Assembly: GCF_001427385.1 (NCBI RefSeq) | Contig: NZ_LMGJ01000033.1 | Span: 124,001 to 188,000 of the forward strand | Direction of reading: 5' to 3' | DNA length: 64,000 bases | Source of the DNA: Mesorhizobium sp. Root157 | GTDB lineage: Bacteria > Pseudomonadota > Alphaproteobacteria > Rhizobiales > Rhizobiaceae | Part shown: positions 28,696-38,885 of the stretch, one piece after another | How positions within the stretch are numbered: position 1 is the stretch's first letter | Layout of the letters: each line of letters opens with the position of its first letter | The notes under the pieces: generated by a model | Database searches by the model: none | Told to the model about the DNA's origin: nothing | Seen by the model: only the letters and a program-made list of their open reading frames with translations | Program-made: the position numbers and the translations under genes

Positions 28696-30798
28696 CTAGC
28701 GCGTAAAGCTCTGCGCGTTGCCGGCATCGACGTTGATGATGTTGCCGGTTGATTTGGCGGACATGTCCGATGCGAGAAAATAGACGGCTTCGGCAATATC
28801 TTCGGGATAGACCGAGCGCTTCAGCATGGATCGCGAACGATAATGCTCCTCGAGGTCGTCGGTGGACATCTTGTAGGCTGCTGCTCGCTGCTCTTTCCAC
28901 TCGCCGGTCCATATCTTGGAGCCGCGCAACACAGCGTCCGGGTTGACGACGTTGACCCTGATCTGTGCTTCCGCGCCTTCGAGCGCCAGGCATCGCGCAA
29001 GGTGGATTTCGGCGGCCTTGGCAGTGCAATAGGCTGAGGCATTGGGCGATGCCGCAAGCCCGTTCTTCGACGCGACGAAGACCACGTTGCCACCGAGTTT
29101 CTGAACCCGGAACAATTTGAAGGCTTCCCGACTGACCAGGAAATAGCCGGTCGCCAGAATGTCCATGTTCCGGTTCCACAGAGCGAGCGTCGTTTCTTCC
29201 ACCGGCGCGGACGATGCAAGGCCGGCATTCGACACCAGGATATCGACGCCGCCGAACTCCACCGCCGTTTCGGTGAACCCGACAGCAACCTGCTCTTCCG
29301 CCGTGACGTCAAGGCGAACAGGGCGCACGAAGTCCTTGCCGTGCAAGGCGGCAAGTTCCTCATGCGCCTTGGCAAGGGCCGTTTCGTCGATGTCGGCAAG
29401 CACAACGCAGGCGCCTTCGCGCAACAGGCGCGCGGCGGTCGCCCTGCCGATGCCGCCCGCACCGCCGGTGACCAGTGCGATCTGGCCGGCCAAGGCCTTC
29501 GGCTTGGGCATGCGCTGGAGCTTGGCTTCTTCGAGAAGCCAGTATTCGATGTCGAAGGCCTCCTGCTCGGGCAGGCCAACATAGGTCGAGACGCTCGAAG
29601 CACCGCGCATGACGTTGATGGCGTTGACGTAGAATTCACCGGAAATGCGTGCCGTTGCCTTGTCGTTGGCAAAGGTGAACATGCCGACGCCGGGCATCAG
29701 GTAGACCACGGCGTTGGGGTCGCGCATGGCGGGAGAGTCAGTGTGTTTGCAACGCTTGTAGTAGGCCTGATAGCCGGCCCGATAGGCGGTTATGTCGTCA
29801 GCGAGTCGCACTACTACCGCATCCGTGTCCGGTTTTGCCGGATCGAATTCGATAACCAGAGGCCTGATCTTGGTGCGCAGGAAATGGTCGGGGCACGAAG
29901 TCCCAAGCGCCGCCAGTTCGTGCAGGTTCGCTGAATTGACGAACTCCAGTACGGTATCGGAATCGTCGAAATGCCCAACCTTGTGGGATTTCTCGGATAT
30001 GAGGCCGCGGATCGCCGGCATCAGCCTGGCTGCGATAGTGCGGCGCTGGCCTGCGTCGAGCGATTTGACGACTGCGCCGCCGAAAGCTGGTTTTCCCTCG
30101 CTCCTGCGCTCGAACCAGTCGATAGCCTGGTTGATAACCGCAATGGTCGTTTCGTAGCAGGCCTTCGGGGTGTCGCCCCACGTGAACAGCCCGTGACTTT
30201 CGAGGATCACGCCCTTGGCGGCAGGGTTTTCAAGGCAGAATTTTTCCAGCCACAGCCCGAGTTCGAAGCCGGGCCTTTTCCACGGCAGCCAGCCGATTTC
30301 GCCGCCGAAAATCTCTTCGGTCAGCGCCCTGGAATCCTTGGCTGCAGCAATTGCAATGATGGCGTCCGGGTGCATGTGGTCGACATAAGCGTGCGGCACG
30401 TAAGCGTGCAACGGCGTGTCGATGGACGCCGCGCGCGGATTGAGGTTGAAGGTGCAGTGCGGCAGGAAGCCGACCATCTCGTCTTCATGCGCAAGGCCGC
30501 GATAAAGACCTTTCAATGCGCGCAGCTTGTCCATGTAGAGCGTGGCGAAGCCATCGAGCTTGATGGAGGCGCTATCGCCACCCGAACCCTTGACCCAAAG
30601 AACCTCGACCTGCTCGCCGGTCAGCGGGTCCGCCTGCGCTATCTTCGACGAGGTGTTGCCGCCGCCATAGTTGGTGACGCGCTTGTCGGAGCCGAGGATA
30701 TTGGAACGGTAAACGAGTTGCTCCGCCTCGTTCATTGCAGCCGCTTTGGTGTCATCCCACAGATTTGCGAGGCGCGAGCCGGTGCGCTTGTCGAGCAT
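28696..30798 (-). CDS. rhaD: Bifunctional rhamnulose-1-phosphate aldolase / alcohol dehydrogenase
   Basis: A 700-residue fusion. Residues 1 to ~430 are a class II aldolase that splits rhamnulose 1-phosphate (SNILGSDKRVTNYGGGNTSSK region, zinc histidines in YVPHAYVDHMHPDAI). Residues ~435-700 are a short-chain dehydrogenase with the nucleotide motif TGGAGGIGRA and the catalytic Tyr-x3-Lys in ASAYCTAKAAE, expected to oxidise the lactaldehyde product. The ATG at 30798 follows GGAGGATTTG; an upstream in-frame start at 30876 has no support and would run into the operator region. It is the first gene of the rhaDI operon. Confidence 0.94.
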   Translation of the reverse strand: MLDKRTGSRLANLWDDTKAAAMNEAEQLVYRSNILGSDKRVTNYGGGNTSSKIAQADPLTGEQVEVLWVKGSGGDSASIKLDGFATLYMDKLRALKGLYRGLAHEDEMVGFLPHCTFNLNPRAASIDTPLHAYVPHAYVDHMHPDAIIAIAAAKDSRALTEEIFGGEIGWLPWKRPGFELGLWLEKFCLENPAAKGVILESHGLFTWGDTPKACYETTIAVINQAIDWFERRSEGKPAFGGAVVKSLDAGQRRTIAARLMPAIRGLISEKSHKVGHFDDSDTVLEFVNSANLHELAALGTSCPDHFLRTKIRPLVIEFDPAKPDTDAVVVRLADDITAYRAGYQAYYKRCKHTDSPAMRDPNAVVYLMPGVGMFTFANDKATARISGEFYVNAINVMRGASSVSTYVGLPEQEAFDIEYWLLEEAKLQRMPKPKALAGQIALVTGGAGGIGRATAARLLREGACVVLADIDETALAKAHEELAALHGKDFVRPVRLDVTAEEQVAVGFTETAVEFGGVDILVSNAGLASSAPVEETTLALWNRNMDILATGYFLVSREAFKLFRVQKLGGNVVFVASKNGLAASPNASAYCTAKAAEIHLARCLALEGAEAQIRVNVVNPDAVLRGSKIWTGEWKEQRAAAYKMSTDDLEEHYRSRSMLKRSVYPEDIAEAVYFLASDMSAKSTGNIINVDAGNAQSFTR

Positions 30799-30873
30799 GA
30801 TGCAAATCCTCCCAAAGGCGCGCAGATCGCTGCGCAATATTAGTCGCAAACTTCCACGATCGTTTGCGCACGT

Positions 30874-30940
30874 CAATCAAAAACAATCAAATACAATCAT
30901 ATTGCGCTGCACAATGGAATTATTTGATTGGAAATGATTG
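30874..30940. promoter_or_regulatory. Probable DeoR-type (RhaR) operator array
   Basis: In the space between divergent rhaD and rhaR, CAATCA occurs three times at exact 10-base steps (30874, 30884, 30894). Its complement TGATTG then occurs twice, again 10 bases apart (30925 and 30935). Helical-turn phasing of such hexamers is typical of DeoR-family operators. The two arms could be bridged to repress both operons together. Confidence 0.75.
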
Positions 30941-30984
30941 ACGTTGCGCGAAATGCGTGCGTAGATGAGAAGCAGGGAGGAACC

Positions 30985-31791
30985 ATGCACGAGAAAGAAC
31001 GCCACAGGATCATTCTGTCCGCCGTCCAGGAAAAACCTGTCGTGACGGTGCAGGAATTGGTCGATCTGACCGATGCTTCGGAGGCGACGATCCGGCGCGA
31101 TATTGCCGCGCTGCACGTGCAAAAGCGGCTACGCCGGGTGCGAGGCGGTGCCGAGGCTATTTCTCCTCCGGCGTTCGTCGGTCTGGCCGGGCGCCCGTTC
31201 TCCGTCAATGAAACCATCAATGCCGTGCAAAAGCGGGCGATTGCCCGCGAGGCGGTTGAACTTTGCAGGGATGGCGAGCCGATCATCATCAATGGCGGCA
31301 CCACCACCTTCCAGATGGTGCATTTCCTCACCAATCGGCGCATGCCGATCTTCACCAATTCGTTTCCTATCGCCGAGCATCTGCTCAAGCATTCCAAGAA
31401 CACGGTGATGCTGTCCGGCGGCACCATCTATCGCGAGCAGAACATTATCCTGTCGCCGTTCGAGAACGACGTGACCCGTAATTTCTATGCACGGCGCATG
31501 TTCATGGGCGCGCAAGGGCTGGGACCGCTCGGGCTGATGGAAGGCGACCCGCTGCTGATCCAGGCCGAGCAGAAACTGATCGACCAAGCGGACGAACTGG
31601 TCGTGCTCGTCGACTCCTCGAAGTTCCGCCAGCGTTCGAGCCTGATCTTGTGCGGCCTGTCGCGCATCGCCACCGTGATCACCGACGAAGGCATCGAGGA
31701 CCGGGAGGCCAAGATGCTGGAGACCGCCGGCGTCACGCTGATCGTCGCCAAGGTGGCGGCCAAACCGCAAGAATCTTCGCTGCAGGCCTGA
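30985..31791 (+). CDS. rhaR: DeoR family regulator RhaR
   Basis: Probable repressor of rhamnose genes, 268 residues. The N-terminal winged helix is EKERHRIILSAVQEKPVVTV followed by LVDLTDASEATIRRDIAALH. The C-terminal DeoR sensor domain, related to sugar-phosphate isomerases, contains INGGTTTFQMVHFL and LSGGTIYREQN. The start at 30985 has the ribosome site AGGGAGG; an upstream start at 30928 would cover the operators. In Rhizobium leguminosarum the equivalent DeoR protein heads rhaRSTPQUK, exactly as here. Confidence 0.92.
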   Translation: MHEKERHRIILSAVQEKPVVTVQELVDLTDASEATIRRDIAALHVQKRLRRVRGGAEAISPPAFVGLAGRPFSVNETINAVQKRAIAREAVELCRDGEPIIINGGTTTFQMVHFLTNRRMPIFTNSFPIAEHLLKHSKNTVMLSGGTIYREQNIILSPFENDVTRNFYARRMFMGAQGLGPLGLMEGDPLLIQAEQKLIDQADELVVLVDSSKFRQRSSLILCGLSRIATVITDEGIEDREAKMLETAGVTLIVAKVAAKPQESSLQA

Positions 31792-31842
31792 ACCAGGCGC
31801 CGCAGTGCTGATGAGAATGCAACGCTCAAGGGAGGTATTTCG

Positions 31843-32838
31843 ATGAGCATCTGGAAAAAACTGCTGGTGACGGCAGCGTTCTCGGCCGCCATGGTCGTGA
31901 ACGCGGCCTATGCAGACAACGTCAAGATCGCGCTGGTGGTGAAGTCGCTGGGCAACGGCTTCTTCGACGCCGCCAACAAGGGTGCCGAGGAAGCGGCCAA
32001 GGAACTGGGCGACGTGGAATTGATCTACACTGGCCCCACCAAGGCGACCGCCGAGGCCCAGATCGAGGTGGTCAACGCGCTGATCGCTCAAAAGGTCAAC
32101 GCCATTGCCATCTCGGCCAATGATGCCGATGCACTGGTGCCTGCGCTGAAGAAGGCGATGGAACGCGGCATCACGGTGATCTCGTGGGATTCCGGTGTGG
32201 CGCCGGAAGGCCGGCAACTTCACCTCAATCCGTCCGACACCAACTTGATCGGTGAAACCATCATCAAGCTCGCCGCAGACTACCTGCCTGAGGGTGGCGA
32301 CGTCGCCATCCTGTCGGCCGCCTCGACGGCGACCAACCAGAACGCCTGGATCGATGCGGCAAAAAAGGTGCTGCCGGAGAAATTCCCGAAGATCAATCTC
32401 GTCGCCACCGTGTATGGCGATGACGATTCTGCCAAGAGCACCGACGAGGCCAAAGGCCTGCTGAAGTCCTATCCGAACCTGAAGGCGATCATTGCACCGA
32501 CCACCGTCGGTGTCGTTGCGGCCGCCCAGGTGGTGACCGACGAGGGGCTGATCGGCAAGGTCAACGTGACCGGCCTGGCGCTACCTTCGGAATTCAAGAA
32601 GTTTATCGACAATGGCGCCAGCCAGGCAGTTGCGCTGTGGAATCCGATCGACCTCGGCTACTCGGCGATCTATCTGGCGCACGACCTCGCCGTGAAGAAG
32701 GAAGAGGCAAAGCCCGGTGCCACGCTGTCGATCGGCCGCGTCGGCACGGTTACGCTCGACGACACCAACTCGGCTGCGATGGCGCCGCCCTTCCAGTTCG
32801 ACAAGTCGAACATCGAAGAGTTCTCGAAGATCTACTGA
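31843..32838 (+). CDS. rhaS: Rhamnose ABC transporter substrate-binding protein RhaS
   Basis: Periplasmic sugar-binding protein, 331 residues. It has a Sec signal peptide (MSIWKKLLVTAAFSAAMVVN, cut after AYA) and a type I sugar-binding fold of the RbsB/RhaS kind (LVVKSLGNGFFDAANKGAEE, later ISWDSGVAPEGRQL). AGGGAGG lies just upstream of the ATG. It follows rhaR by 51 bases and is followed by a hairpin that may give it higher expression than the rest of the operon. Confidence 0.95.
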   Translation: MSIWKKLLVTAAFSAAMVVNAAYADNVKIALVVKSLGNGFFDAANKGAEEAAKELGDVELIYTGPTKATAEAQIEVVNALIAQKVNAIAISANDADALVPALKKAMERGITVISWDSGVAPEGRQLHLNPSDTNLIGETIIKLAADYLPEGGDVAILSAASTATNQNAWIDAAKKVLPEKFPKINLVATVYGDDDSAKSTDEAKGLLKSYPNLKAIIAPTTVGVVAAAQVVTDEGLIGKVNVTGLALPSEFKKFIDNGASQAVALWNPIDLGYSAIYLAHDLAVKKEEAKPGATLSIGRVGTVTLDDTNSAAMAPPFQFDKSNIEEFSKIY

Positions 32839-32853
32839 TCGGGCAAGTCTGGC

Positions 32854-32886
32854 GGGCGGCCGGGTCGCACTCGGCCGCCCCTTTCG
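32854..32886 (+). promoter_or_regulatory. Intergenic hairpin between rhaS and rhaT
   Basis: GGGCGGCCG at 32854-32862 pairs perfectly with CGGCCGCCC at 32872-32880 around a nine-base loop, followed only by CTTTCG. The weak T tract suggests partial termination or 3'-end protection of the rhaS message, not a full stop. Confidence 0.55.
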
Positions 32887-32930
32887 ACCAAGGCGTTCAG
32901 GACCAAAGACATTCAGGGCTTGATACGGAT

Positions 32931-34472
32931 ATGGACACGACAGCCCGGCGCAACGGAGCAAATGAGCGGCCGCTGGCTTCGACGGCGCGCCTGACGCTCT
33001 CCGGCATCAGCAAGAGCTTTCCAGGCGTGCGCGCGCTCCACGATGTCGGTCTGTCGCTCTATCCGGGCGAGGTGACGGCGCTGGTCGGCGAAAACGGTGC
33101 CGGCAAATCGACGCTGGTCAAGATTATGACCGGCATCTACCAGCCGGACAGCGGCACCATCGCCGTGGACGGCAAGCCGGTTACGCTGCCGAGCGCGCAT
33201 GCGGCCTTCGCCCATGGCATCACCGCGATCCACCAGGAAACTGTCCTGTTCGACGATCTGTCGGTGGCGGAGAACATTTTCCTCGGGCACGCTCCGCGCA
33301 CCCGTCTCGGATTTATCGACTGGGCCATGATGCGGGCCAATGCGCACGAAGTGCTGACCACCATGCAGGCTGGGCATATCGATCCCGATTCCCGCCTCAA
33401 GGATCTCGGCATCGCCAACAAGCATCTGGTCGCCGTTGCGCGCGCCATGTCGATCGATGCCCAGATCGTGACCATGGACGAGCCGACAGCCGCACTTTCG
33501 ATGAAGGAGATCGAGGAGCTTTTCCTGCTGATCGAATTTCTCAAGAGCCAAGGCAAGGCGATCCTGTTCATCAGCCACAAGTTCGATGAGATTTTCCGCA
33601 TCGCGGACCGCTATACCGTTTTCCGTGACGGCGAGAAGGTTGGCGAGGGCCTGCTCAGCGAGACCAACCAGAACGAACTCGTCAAGGCGATGGTCGGACG
33701 CTCCATCGACCATATCTTCCCGCAGCGCACCGTCTCCATCGGCGAGCCGGTGCTGGCCATCGAGGGCTTGTCTCACCCGACTGAATTCGACGATATCGGC
33801 TTCAAGCTGCACAAGGGCGAGGTCCTCGGCTTCTACGGGCTTGTCGGCGCAGGACGAAGCGAAGTCATGCAGGCAATCACCGGCATTACCCGCACTAGCC
33901 GCGGCACGATTTCTCTTGAAGGCGCAGAGATCGCACCGAGATCGGCAGCCGATGCCATCGAGGCGGGTATCGTCTACGTGCCGGAGGAACGCGGCAAGCA
34001 AGGTGTGGTCATCGGCCTGCCGATTTTCCAGAACGTCTCCTTGCCTTCGCTGAAGCGCACAGGCAAGTCCGGCTTGTTGCGACTGGCCGAAGAGTTCACA
34101 TTGGCCCGCACCTACACGCAGCGGCTCGACCTGCGCGCCTCCTCGCTCAGCCAGGATGTCGGCACGCTCTCCGGCGGCAACCAGCAGAAGGTTGTCATCG
34201 CCAAGTGGCTGGCCACGCAACCAAAAGTCATCATTCTCGACGAACCCACCAAGGGCATCGACATCGGCTCCAAGGCTGCCGTGCACGGCTTCATGGGCGA
34301 ACTGGTCACTGAGGGGCTTTCGGTCATCATGGTGTCTTCCGAACTGCCCGAAATCCTCGGCATGTCGGATCGAGTCGTGGTCATGCGCGAAGGGCGGATC
34401 GCAGCTGTTTACGACAACAAGGAGCTTGACGCCGAGACGCTGGTGCGGGCAGCCGCGGGGATCGCCGCATGA
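32931..34472 (+). CDS. rhaT: Rhamnose ABC transporter ATPase RhaT
   Basis: Double ATPase of the sugar importer, 513 residues. The first half has Walker A GENGAGKST and Walker B VTMDEPTAALSMKE. The second half has the degenerate Walker A GLVGAGRSE usual in the RbsA/MglA family, the signature LSGGNQQKVVIAKWL and ILDEPTKGIDIGSK. The start at 32931 gives the family N terminus; longer in-frame starts fall inside rhaS. It overlaps rhaP by four bases (ATGA). Confidence 0.95.
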   Translation: MDTTARRNGANERPLASTARLTLSGISKSFPGVRALHDVGLSLYPGEVTALVGENGAGKSTLVKIMTGIYQPDSGTIAVDGKPVTLPSAHAAFAHGITAIHQETVLFDDLSVAENIFLGHAPRTRLGFIDWAMMRANAHEVLTTMQAGHIDPDSRLKDLGIANKHLVAVARAMSIDAQIVTMDEPTAALSMKEIEELFLLIEFLKSQGKAILFISHKFDEIFRIADRYTVFRDGEKVGEGLLSETNQNELVKAMVGRSIDHIFPQRTVSIGEPVLAIEGLSHPTEFDDIGFKLHKGEVLGFYGLVGAGRSEVMQAITGITRTSRGTISLEGAEIAPRSAADAIEAGIVYVPEERGKQGVVIGLPIFQNVSLPSLKRTGKSGLLRLAEEFTLARTYTQRLDLRASSLSQDVGTLSGGNQQKVVIAKWLATQPKVIILDEPTKGIDIGSKAAVHGFMGELVTEGLSVIMVSSELPEILGMSDRVVVMREGRIAAVYDNKELDAETLVRAAAGIAA

Positions 34473-35446
34473 AGAACCTCTTCAAATATCGCGAAGCCTG
34501 GCTGCTCTTGGCGATTGCCGTTGTGGTCGGGCTCATCTCCACCCGCTTCCCGGCCTTCGCGCGACCGGACAATCTCGCCCAGGTCTTCAACGACACGTCG
34601 ATCCTGATGATCCTGGCGCTCGGCCAGATGGTGGTGATCCTGACGCGCGGCATCGATCTGTCGATGGCCGCGAACCTGTGCTTTACCGGCATGGTCGTGG
34701 CAATGCTCAACGCCGCCTATCCGGGCATTCCGATCCCGTTGCTGATTGTCATTGCGCTGGCGGTCGGGCTGGTTTTGGGCGCCATCAACGGGCTGTTGGT
34801 CTGGCGTCTCGACATCCCGTCGATCGTGGTTACGCTTGGCACGCTCACCATCTATCGCGGCGCGACCTTTGTCTTGTCAGGCGGCGCATGGGTCAATGCC
34901 GACCAGATGAGCCCGGCCTTCATCGGATTCCAGCGAGCCGTTGTGGCGGGCATTCCAGTGCTATCCTGGGTCGCCATCGGTGTCATCGCGCTGTTCTTCG
35001 TGCTGATGACGCGCACGGCGCTTGGGCGCTCGATCTACGCTGCCGGAGTCAATCCGACGGCAGCCGTTTATGCCGGCATAAATGTCGGCCGCACGCAGTT
35101 CGTGGCGTTCTGCATTTCCGGCATGATTTCCGGCCTATGCGGCTATTTGTGGATTTCACGCTACGTCATCGCCTCGGTCGAGGTCGCAAACGGCTACGAA
35201 CTCAACATCATCGCAGCCTGTGTGATCGGTGGCGTGTCGATCGCTGGCGGTATTGGCTCGGTCGGCGGGGCTGTGCTCGGGGCGTTGTTTCTCGGCATAA
35301 TCTCCAACGCGCTGCCGGTCATCAACATCTCGCCATTCTGGCAGATGGCGATCTCAGGTTCGGCAATCATCCTCGCTGTCGTGCTCAATGCGCGCGGCGA
35401 ACGCCGCCAGGGCCGCATCATCCTCAAGAAGGCAGAAGCGCGATGA
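34469..35446 (+). CDS. rhaP: Rhamnose ABC transporter permease RhaP
   Basis: First permease of the rhamnose importer, 325 residues, with about nine or ten hydrophobic segments. Family motifs include LGQMVVILTRGIDLSMAANL, then IPSIVVTLGTLTIYRGATF and the GRSIYAAGVNPTAAVYAGIN loop that contacts RhaT. It overlaps rhaT by ATGA and rhaQ by ATGA, so the genes are translationally coupled. Confidence 0.94.
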   Translation: MKNLFKYREAWLLLAIAVVVGLISTRFPAFARPDNLAQVFNDTSILMILALGQMVVILTRGIDLSMAANLCFTGMVVAMLNAAYPGIPIPLLIVIALAVGLVLGAINGLLVWRLDIPSIVVTLGTLTIYRGATFVLSGGAWVNADQMSPAFIGFQRAVVAGIPVLSWVAIGVIALFFVLMTRTALGRSIYAAGVNPTAAVYAGINVGRTQFVAFCISGMISGLCGYLWISRYVIASVEVANGYELNIIAACVIGGVSIAGGIGSVGGAVLGALFLGIISNALPVINISPFWQMAISGSAIILAVVLNARGERRQGRIILKKAEAR

Positions 35447-36444
35447 GCGATACGCCAACCCCACGTCGCATACCCGACAGGCTCGACAAGCCGCTCAAAT
35501 CGGCCGTGTTTTCCTGGGAGGCGCTGCTGGTGGTGGTAGCTGTCGCGATATTCATCGCCAACAGCCTGGCGTCGCCCTACTTTCTCGATCCATGGTCGTT
35601 GTCGGACCTGACATTCAACTTCACTGAAAAGGCCATTGTCGCGCTCGCGATGGCATTGCTGATCATCGCCGGTGAGATCGACCTATCTGTCGCGGCAATC
35701 ATTGCACTGGCGTCCACTTTGATGGGCATGGCCGTGCAAGTGGGCGTCGGCACGCCTGGATTGGTCTTGATCGGCATTGCAGTCGGTCTTGCCTGCGGCG
35801 CCTTCAACGGGCTTCTGGTAACGCGCCTTGGCCTGCCGTCCATCGTGGTGACAATCGGCACGATGACGCTTTATCGAGGCATTGCCTTCATCATCCTCGG
35901 CGACCAGGCCTATAAGGGATACCCGTCCAGCTTCGCCTTCTTCGGGCAGGGCTATGTCTGGTGGGTGGTTTCATTCGAGGTCACGTTGTTTCTCGTCGCC
36001 GCAGCCATCTATTGGGCCTTGCTGCATCGCACGAGTTTCGGGCGGCGCATCTTCGCCATCGGCAACAATCCGGTCGCAGCGCAATTTTCCGGCGTGCGCG
36101 TCGGGCGCACCAAGTTCATCCTGTTTTGCCTGACCGGGCTTATGTCGGGCGTCGCGGCGATCCTCATCACATCGCGGCTGGGCTCGACTCGGCCCTCGAT
36201 TGCGCAGGGCTATGAGCTTGAGATCATCACCATGGTGGTGCTGGGTGGCGTCAATATCCTCGGCGGCGCGGGCAGCATTCCGGGCGTGGTGATAGCCGCC
36301 TTCATCATGGGGCTGGTCACCTTCGGCCTCGGCCTGCTCAATGTGCCGGGCATCGTCATGTCGATCTTCGTCGGCCTGCTGCTCATCGTGGTGATCGCGC
36401 TGCCAATCGTCTGGCGGCGCCTGCGCCGGGAGAAGTTGGCCTGA
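35443..36444 (+). CDS. rhaQ: Rhamnose ABC transporter permease RhaQ
   Basis: Second permease of the importer, 333 residues, homologous to RhaP along its length ([39 protein letters not shown], and the ATPase loop [19 protein letters not shown]). I chose the ATG at 35443, which overlaps the rhaP stop. It ends overlapping rhaU (TGATG). The two permeases are expected to form a heterodimer. Confidence 0.94.
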   Translation: MSDTPTPRRIPDRLDKPLKSAVFSWEALLVVVAVAIFIANSLASPYFLDPWSLSDLTFNFTEKAIVALAMALLIIAGEIDLSVAAIIALASTLMGMAVQVGVGTPGLVLIGIAVGLACGAFNGLLVTRLGLPSIVVTIGTMTLYRGIAFIILGDQAYKGYPSSFAFFGQGYVWWVVSFEVTLFLVAAAIYWALLHRTSFGRRIFAIGNNPVAAQFSGVRVGRTKFILFCLTGLMSGVAAILITSRLGSTRPSIAQGYELEIITMVVLGGVNILGGAGSIPGVVIAAFIMGLVTFGLGLLNVPGIVMSIFVGLLLIVVIALPIVWRRLRREKLA

Positions 36445-36761
36445 TGCCAGACAAATATGCCTTCCGCATGCGGCTCAACCCCGGCATGAAAGCCGAATAC
36501 AAGCGGCGCCACGATGAAATCTGGCACGAGCTTGTGACGTTGCTCAAAGATGCCGGCGTTTCCGACTACTCCATTCATCTCGATGAAGCGACCAACTGCC
36601 TGTTCGGCGTCTTGTGGCGCGCCGACAATCACGGCATGACCGACCTGCCCCGCCACCCGGTGATGCAGCGTTGGTGGGCTTACATGGCGGACTTGATGGA
36701 AACCAGACCGGACAACGAACCGGTGGTGGTGCCGCTCGAAACCGTTTTTCAAATGGAATGA
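36444..36761 (+). CDS. rhaU: L-rhamnose mutarotase
   Basis: A 105-residue enzyme that interconverts alpha- and beta-L-rhamnose. Family residues are clear: [20 protein letters not shown] with the catalytic His, the YSIHLDE strand, CLFGVLW, and the tryptophan-rich WWAYMADLM near the C terminus. It is called RhaU in Rhizobium leguminosarum and RhaM in E. coli. It overlaps both neighbours by a few bases. Confidence 0.95.
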   Translation: MPDKYAFRMRLNPGMKAEYKRRHDEIWHELVTLLKDAGVSDYSIHLDEATNCLFGVLWRADNHGMTDLPRHPVMQRWWAYMADLMETRPDNEPVVVPLETVFQME

Positions 36762-38131
36762 CGATGGCCGATATCCGCCACGTCGCCGTCATCGACATCG
36801 GCAAGACCAACGCCAAAGTGGCGATGGTCGACCTTGAGACGCTATCGGAGACAGAGGTCAGAAAGACCGTCAATCGCCCTTTGCCCGATGGGCCTTATCG
36901 CCATCACGATGTCGAAGCGATCTGGAATTTCATCCTTGAAAGCCTTGCCGCGCTGGGGCGCGAACAAAGGGTCGATGCCATTTCCGTGACAACGCACGGC
37001 GCAACGGCTGTCTTGCTTGGCGCCGACCGGGCGCTGGCGATGCCGGTGCTGGACTATGAGGATAGCGGCCCCGACATGCTGCGCGAACGCTATGACGCCG
37101 TGCGGCCAGAATTCGAGGAAACCGGCTCACCAGCTCTACCGTTCGGCCTCAATCTTGGAGCGCAGCTTTTCTGGCAGAGCGAAACTTATCCCGAGGCGTT
37201 TGCCCGCGTCGCGAAAATCCTGACCTATCCGCAATACTGGAGTTGGCGGTTGACGGGTATCGCGGCCAGCGAGGTGACCTCGCTGGGCTGCCACACCGAT
37301 CTATGGAACCCCTATCGTGGAGATTTCTCCACACTCGTCGATCACATGGCGTGGCGTCGGCTGTTCCCTCCGCTGAAGGCCGCGCGTGCGCCACTGGGCA
37401 GTATCCTGCCCGAACTCGCCCTGAGCACGGGGATCGGTCCATCGACACCGGTCCAATGCGGCATTCACGATTCCAACGCTTCGCTGCTGCCGCACCTGTT
37501 GGCAAGGCAGGCCCCATTTTCGGTCGTCTCGACGGGCACCTGGGTTGTCTCCATGGCGATCGGCGGCCGAAAAACAGCCCTCGAACCGGCCCGCGATACG
37601 CTAGTCAATGTCAACGCATTCGGCGATCCGGTTCCTTCCGCCAGATTCATGGGCGGGCGCGAATTCGAGGTGCTGTCCGGCGGCGTGAGTTCGACGTCAA
37701 GTGACGAGGATCTGGCATCGGTGCTCGATCGCAAGATCATGCTCCTGCCTTCGGTGCAGCAGGGTTCCGGGCCATTTCCAACGGCGACCGCGCACTGGAC
37801 CGATAGGCCTTCGCCCGGCGAACGCAATGTTGCGATTGCTTTCTACCTCGCCATGATGACCGCCACTTGCCTCGATCTGATAGGCGGCGACGGCAGCACC
37901 GTCATTGAAGGCCCGTTTGCCGCGAACCAGCACTACTGCGACATGTTGCAGGCGGCAACGGAGCGGCCAGTTCTGCCTCAAAGCGGACAAGCTACCGGCA
38001 CGAGCATTGGCGCGGCACTATTGGCGAGTGCGCCCCGATTACCGCCGGTCGGCCAAGCCGAGCGAGCGAATCCGCCCTATGGATGGAGCCGCTACGCACA
38101 GGCGTGGCGTGAGGCGGTCAAAACCCTATAG
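36758..38131 (+). CDS. rhaK: Rhamnose kinase RhaK (FGGY family)
   Basis: A sugar kinase of 457 residues that phosphorylates rhamnose or rhamnulose and, in Rhizobium leguminosarum, is also needed for the ABC transporter to work. The N-terminal phosphate-binding loop is [16 protein letters not shown]. The second FGGY half includes [27 protein letters not shown] and [17 protein letters not shown]. The ATG at 36758 overlaps the rhaU stop (ATGA); a second ATG two codons on, at 36764, is equally possible. It is the last gene of the operon and is convergent with the next regulator. Confidence 0.93.
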   Translation: MTMADIRHVAVIDIGKTNAKVAMVDLETLSETEVRKTVNRPLPDGPYRHHDVEAIWNFILESLAALGREQRVDAISVTTHGATAVLLGADRALAMPVLDYEDSGPDMLRERYDAVRPEFEETGSPALPFGLNLGAQLFWQSETYPEAFARVAKILTYPQYWSWRLTGIAASEVTSLGCHTDLWNPYRGDFSTLVDHMAWRRLFPPLKAARAPLGSILPELALSTGIGPSTPVQCGIHDSNASLLPHLLARQAPFSVVSTGTWVVSMAIGGRKTALEPARDTLVNVNAFGDPVPSARFMGGREFEVLSGGVSSTSSDEDLASVLDRKIMLLPSVQQGSGPFPTATAHWTDRPSPGERNVAIAFYLAMMTATCLDLIGGDGSTVIEGPFAANQHYCDMLQAATERPVLPQSGQATGTSIGAALLASAPRLPPVGQAERANPPYGWSRYAQAWREAVKTL

Positions 38132-38179
38132 CTATCCAGGCAAGGCGACGCGCCCTCACGTCTAGGCCGACCATAATTC

Positions 38180-38872
38180 CTACTCAGCCGCCTGCCTTAC
38201 CGAAAGGAGCCGCTGCTCGACCTGCTGCAGATGCTGTCGCATCGCCGCAGCGGCCCCGCTGAGATCGCGCACGGCAATCGCTTCGACGATCCTGTCATGA
38301 TCTGCAAAGCTGTGGTGGTCTTCTGGAGGACGCGCGCCCTCTGAACGCAGGCGTCCCCAAACCACGGTGCGGCGGATTGCGTTCAGTACGTCGAACAGGC
38401 CAAGCAGCACGTTGTTGCTGCTGGCTTGAGCGATCTGCCGGTGCAACAGGTTGTCGATGTTCTCATACTGGCGCCAGGTTGCGGCCTCGCGCGTCTGAAC
38501 GAGCGACTGGCGCATCGCGGCAATATCGGCAAGCGTGGCGTGAAGCGCTGCTTCGCGGGCGATTTCCGGCTCGATGATCAAACGTGCGCGCATCACATCG
38601 GTCGGATTGGTTCGCCCGGCAATCTCGGAGATGCCGATGGTCTCCTCGACCGGCCCGCTTCCCACGAAGGTGCCCTTGCCGACATGCCGCCAGATGTGGC
38701 CGTCCTTCTCCAGAACATCGAGCGCCTTGCGCAAGTCGCCGCGGGAAACGCCGAGGCTCTCGCAAAGCTCACGCTCCGGCGGCAATCTGCCGTCGCTCGG
38801 CAGATCTATCTGCGTAAGAAAAGCCTGAAGCTGCACCAATGCCGCATGGCCGCCATTTCCAATTTTGTCCAT
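38180..38872 (-). CDS. GntR family regulator (FadR/FCD type)
   Basis: A 230-residue regulator from the ATG at 38872; an in-frame ATG at 38896 would add eight residues but would put the operator inside the gene. The N-terminal winged helix reads LPPERELCESLGVSRGDLRK and KDGHIWRHVGKGTFV. The C-terminal FCD domain has the metal-site pattern RLIIEPEIAREAA, FHRQIAQASSNN-like (LLHRQIAQASSNN) and DHDRIVEAI plus AMRQHL. It diverges from the ABC/catabolic operon and very likely represses it until an acidic ligand binds. Neither start has a clear ribosome site. Confidence 0.9.
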   Translation of the reverse strand: MDKIGNGGHAALVQLQAFLTQIDLPSDGRLPPERELCESLGVSRGDLRKALDVLEKDGHIWRHVGKGTFVGSGPVEETIGISEIAGRTNPTDVMRARLIIEPEIAREAALHATLADIAAMRQSLVQTREAATWRQYENIDNLLHRQIAQASSNNVLLGLFDVLNAIRRTVVWGRLRSEGARPPEDHHSFADHDRIVEAIAVRDLSGAAAAMRQHLQQVEQRLLSVRQAAE

Positions 38873-38885
38873 TGGTTCGACCAAT
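38871..38885. promoter_or_regulatory. Perfect palindromic operator for the adjacent GntR regulator
   Basis: ATTGGT-TCG-ACCAAT is a perfect palindrome of the FadR-subfamily type (TTGGTnnnACCAA) overlapping the probable start codon of the regulator gene. Separate half-sites occur at 38905-38910 (ATTGGT) and 38997-39002 (ACCAAT). Confidence 0.75.
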
